Positions 6,185-6,623 of a stretch of DNA of 6,623 nucleotides are shown one piece after another. Position numbers and translations under genes: made by a program. The notes under the pieces were generated by a model. That model did not search any database, had not been told where the DNA came from, and saw nothing but the letters and a program-made list of their open reading frames with translations. This DNA is from Clostridiales bacterium UBA8960. GTDB lineage: Bacteria > Bacillota > Clostridia > Peptostreptococcales > Acidaminobacteraceae. How positions within the stretch are numbered: the stretch's first letter is position 1; every line of letters starts with the position of its first letter. Location of the stretch: contig DMYC01000150.1 of assembly GCA_003482695.1 (NCBI GenBank), forward strand, positions 1 through 6,623, written 5' to 3'.

Positions 6185-6191
6185 AAGGAGG
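6185..6191 (+). promoter_or_regulatory. Ribosome binding site of the speA-like gene
   Basis: AAGGAGG lies 5 nt before the ATG at 6197. The out-of-frame ATG at 6192 meets a stop after three codons, so 6197 is the start. No convincing separate promoter is seen in 6128-6184. Confidence 0.85.
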
Positions 6192-6196
6192 ATGAG

Positions 6197-6623
6197 ATGT
6201 TAGATCATTCAAGAACACCTGTTTTTACCGCGATGAAAGAATATCGTGCGAAAAATGTCATTCCCTTCGATGTTCCAGGACACAAACATGGTCGTGGCCT
6301 TAGGGAGTATGCAGAATACTTTGGTGATGCCATGCTCGAACTAGATGTCAATTCCATGAAGCCACTTGACTTTCTTGGAAATCCAATTAGTGTGATCAAG
6401 GAATCCGAAGATTTACTTGCGGACGCATTCGGTGCGGACGAAGGCTATTTTATCGTAGGCGGTACTTCTTTCGCCGTACAGGTCATGATTATGACTGCCG
6501 TAAATGAAGGCGATAAAATTATATTACCTAGAAATGTTCATAAATCCGCCATCAATTCACTGATTCTCTGTGGCGCTGTGCCGGTTTATATGAGCCCAGA
6601 AATCGATGAGGAAATGGGCGTAT
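6197..6623 (+). CDS. speA: Orn/Lys/Arg decarboxylase, fold-type-I PLP enzyme, probable arginine decarboxylase (partial, C-terminus outside window)
   Basis: The first 142 codons of a class I-fold, PLP-dependent basic amino-acid decarboxylase; the lysine that binds PLP lies beyond the right edge. Visible family features are SRTPVFTAMKEY (5-16), IPFDVPGHKHGRG (22-34), LDFLGNPISVIKES (57-70), AFGADEGYFIVGGTS (77-91, cofactor phosphate region), DKIILPRNVHKS (106-117, with His115 in the position that stacks on PLP) and GAVPVYMSPEIDEEMG (126-141). These match the B. subtilis SpeA/YaaO type. The phosphate loop reads GGTSFAVQ where relatives usually have NGTTxGxQ. Arginine decarboxylase (to agmatine) is preferred because of the adjacent speD, but a lysine or ornithine decarboxylase cannot be excluded from this N-terminal part. 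It is the second gene of the putative polyamine operon, behind AAGGAGG. Confidence 0.88.
   Translation, partial: MLDHSRTPVFTAMKEYRAKNVIPFDVPGHKHGRGLREYAEYFGDAMLELDVNSMKPLDFLGNPISVIKESEDLLADAFGADEGYFIVGGTSFAVQVMIMTAVNEGDKIILPRNVHKSAINSLILCGAVPVYMSPEIDEEMGV

Noticed and set aside
6205..6399. Minus-strand frame of 64 codons inside the speA-like gene
   Set aside because: Opposes a clearly coding region of a decarboxylase with its own strong ribosome site.

Overview
The window (6,623 bp, AT-leaning) looks like ordinary chromosome from a Gram-positive, probably clostridial, Firmicute. This is inferred from strong GGAGG-type ribosome sites before every gene, a TTG start, short AT-rich intergenic regions with poly-A/T tracts, and the protein families present. 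No genus can be fixed from the sequence alone. No mobile element, CRISPR array, tRNA or rRNA was seen.

Layout. Positions 1-2694 hold two minus-strand genes in an apparent operon: a two-module U32-family protein (838-2694) and, 33 bp downstream, a class III PLP aminotransferase that runs off the left edge (1-804). A divergent intergenic region of about 160 bp (2695-2853) carries a promoter for each direction. It also holds a 22-bp imperfect palindrome with the layout of an ArsR/SmtB-family metal-sensor operator. To the right is a Zn/Cd/Pb-type P1B-ATPase (2854-4977), followed by an intrinsic terminator (5044-5090).

The gap 4978-5314 (337 bp) contains that terminator, a nested palindrome, an A-tract, an extended -10 promoter and a leader of about 95 nt. 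It leads into a polyamine operon: S-adenosylmethionine decarboxylase speD (5315-6127, TTG start), then a fold-type-I Orn/Lys/Arg decarboxylase, probably speA (6197 to the right edge, partial). A 12-bp hairpin overlapping the speD stop codon lies between them.

How the parts work together. SpeD makes the aminopropyl donor (decarboxylated SAM), and the SpeA-like enzyme would make agmatine or a diamine, so the right side begins a spermidine pathway. The ATPase is an independent metal-efflux unit, probably derepressed by zinc, cadmium or lead through a repressor encoded elsewhere. The U32/aminotransferase pair has no obvious functional link. I see no clearly new biological system. The points most worth checking are the metal operator, the U32 protein whose second module lacks the Fe-S cysteines, the palindrome at 5102-5137, and the speD-speA hairpin.
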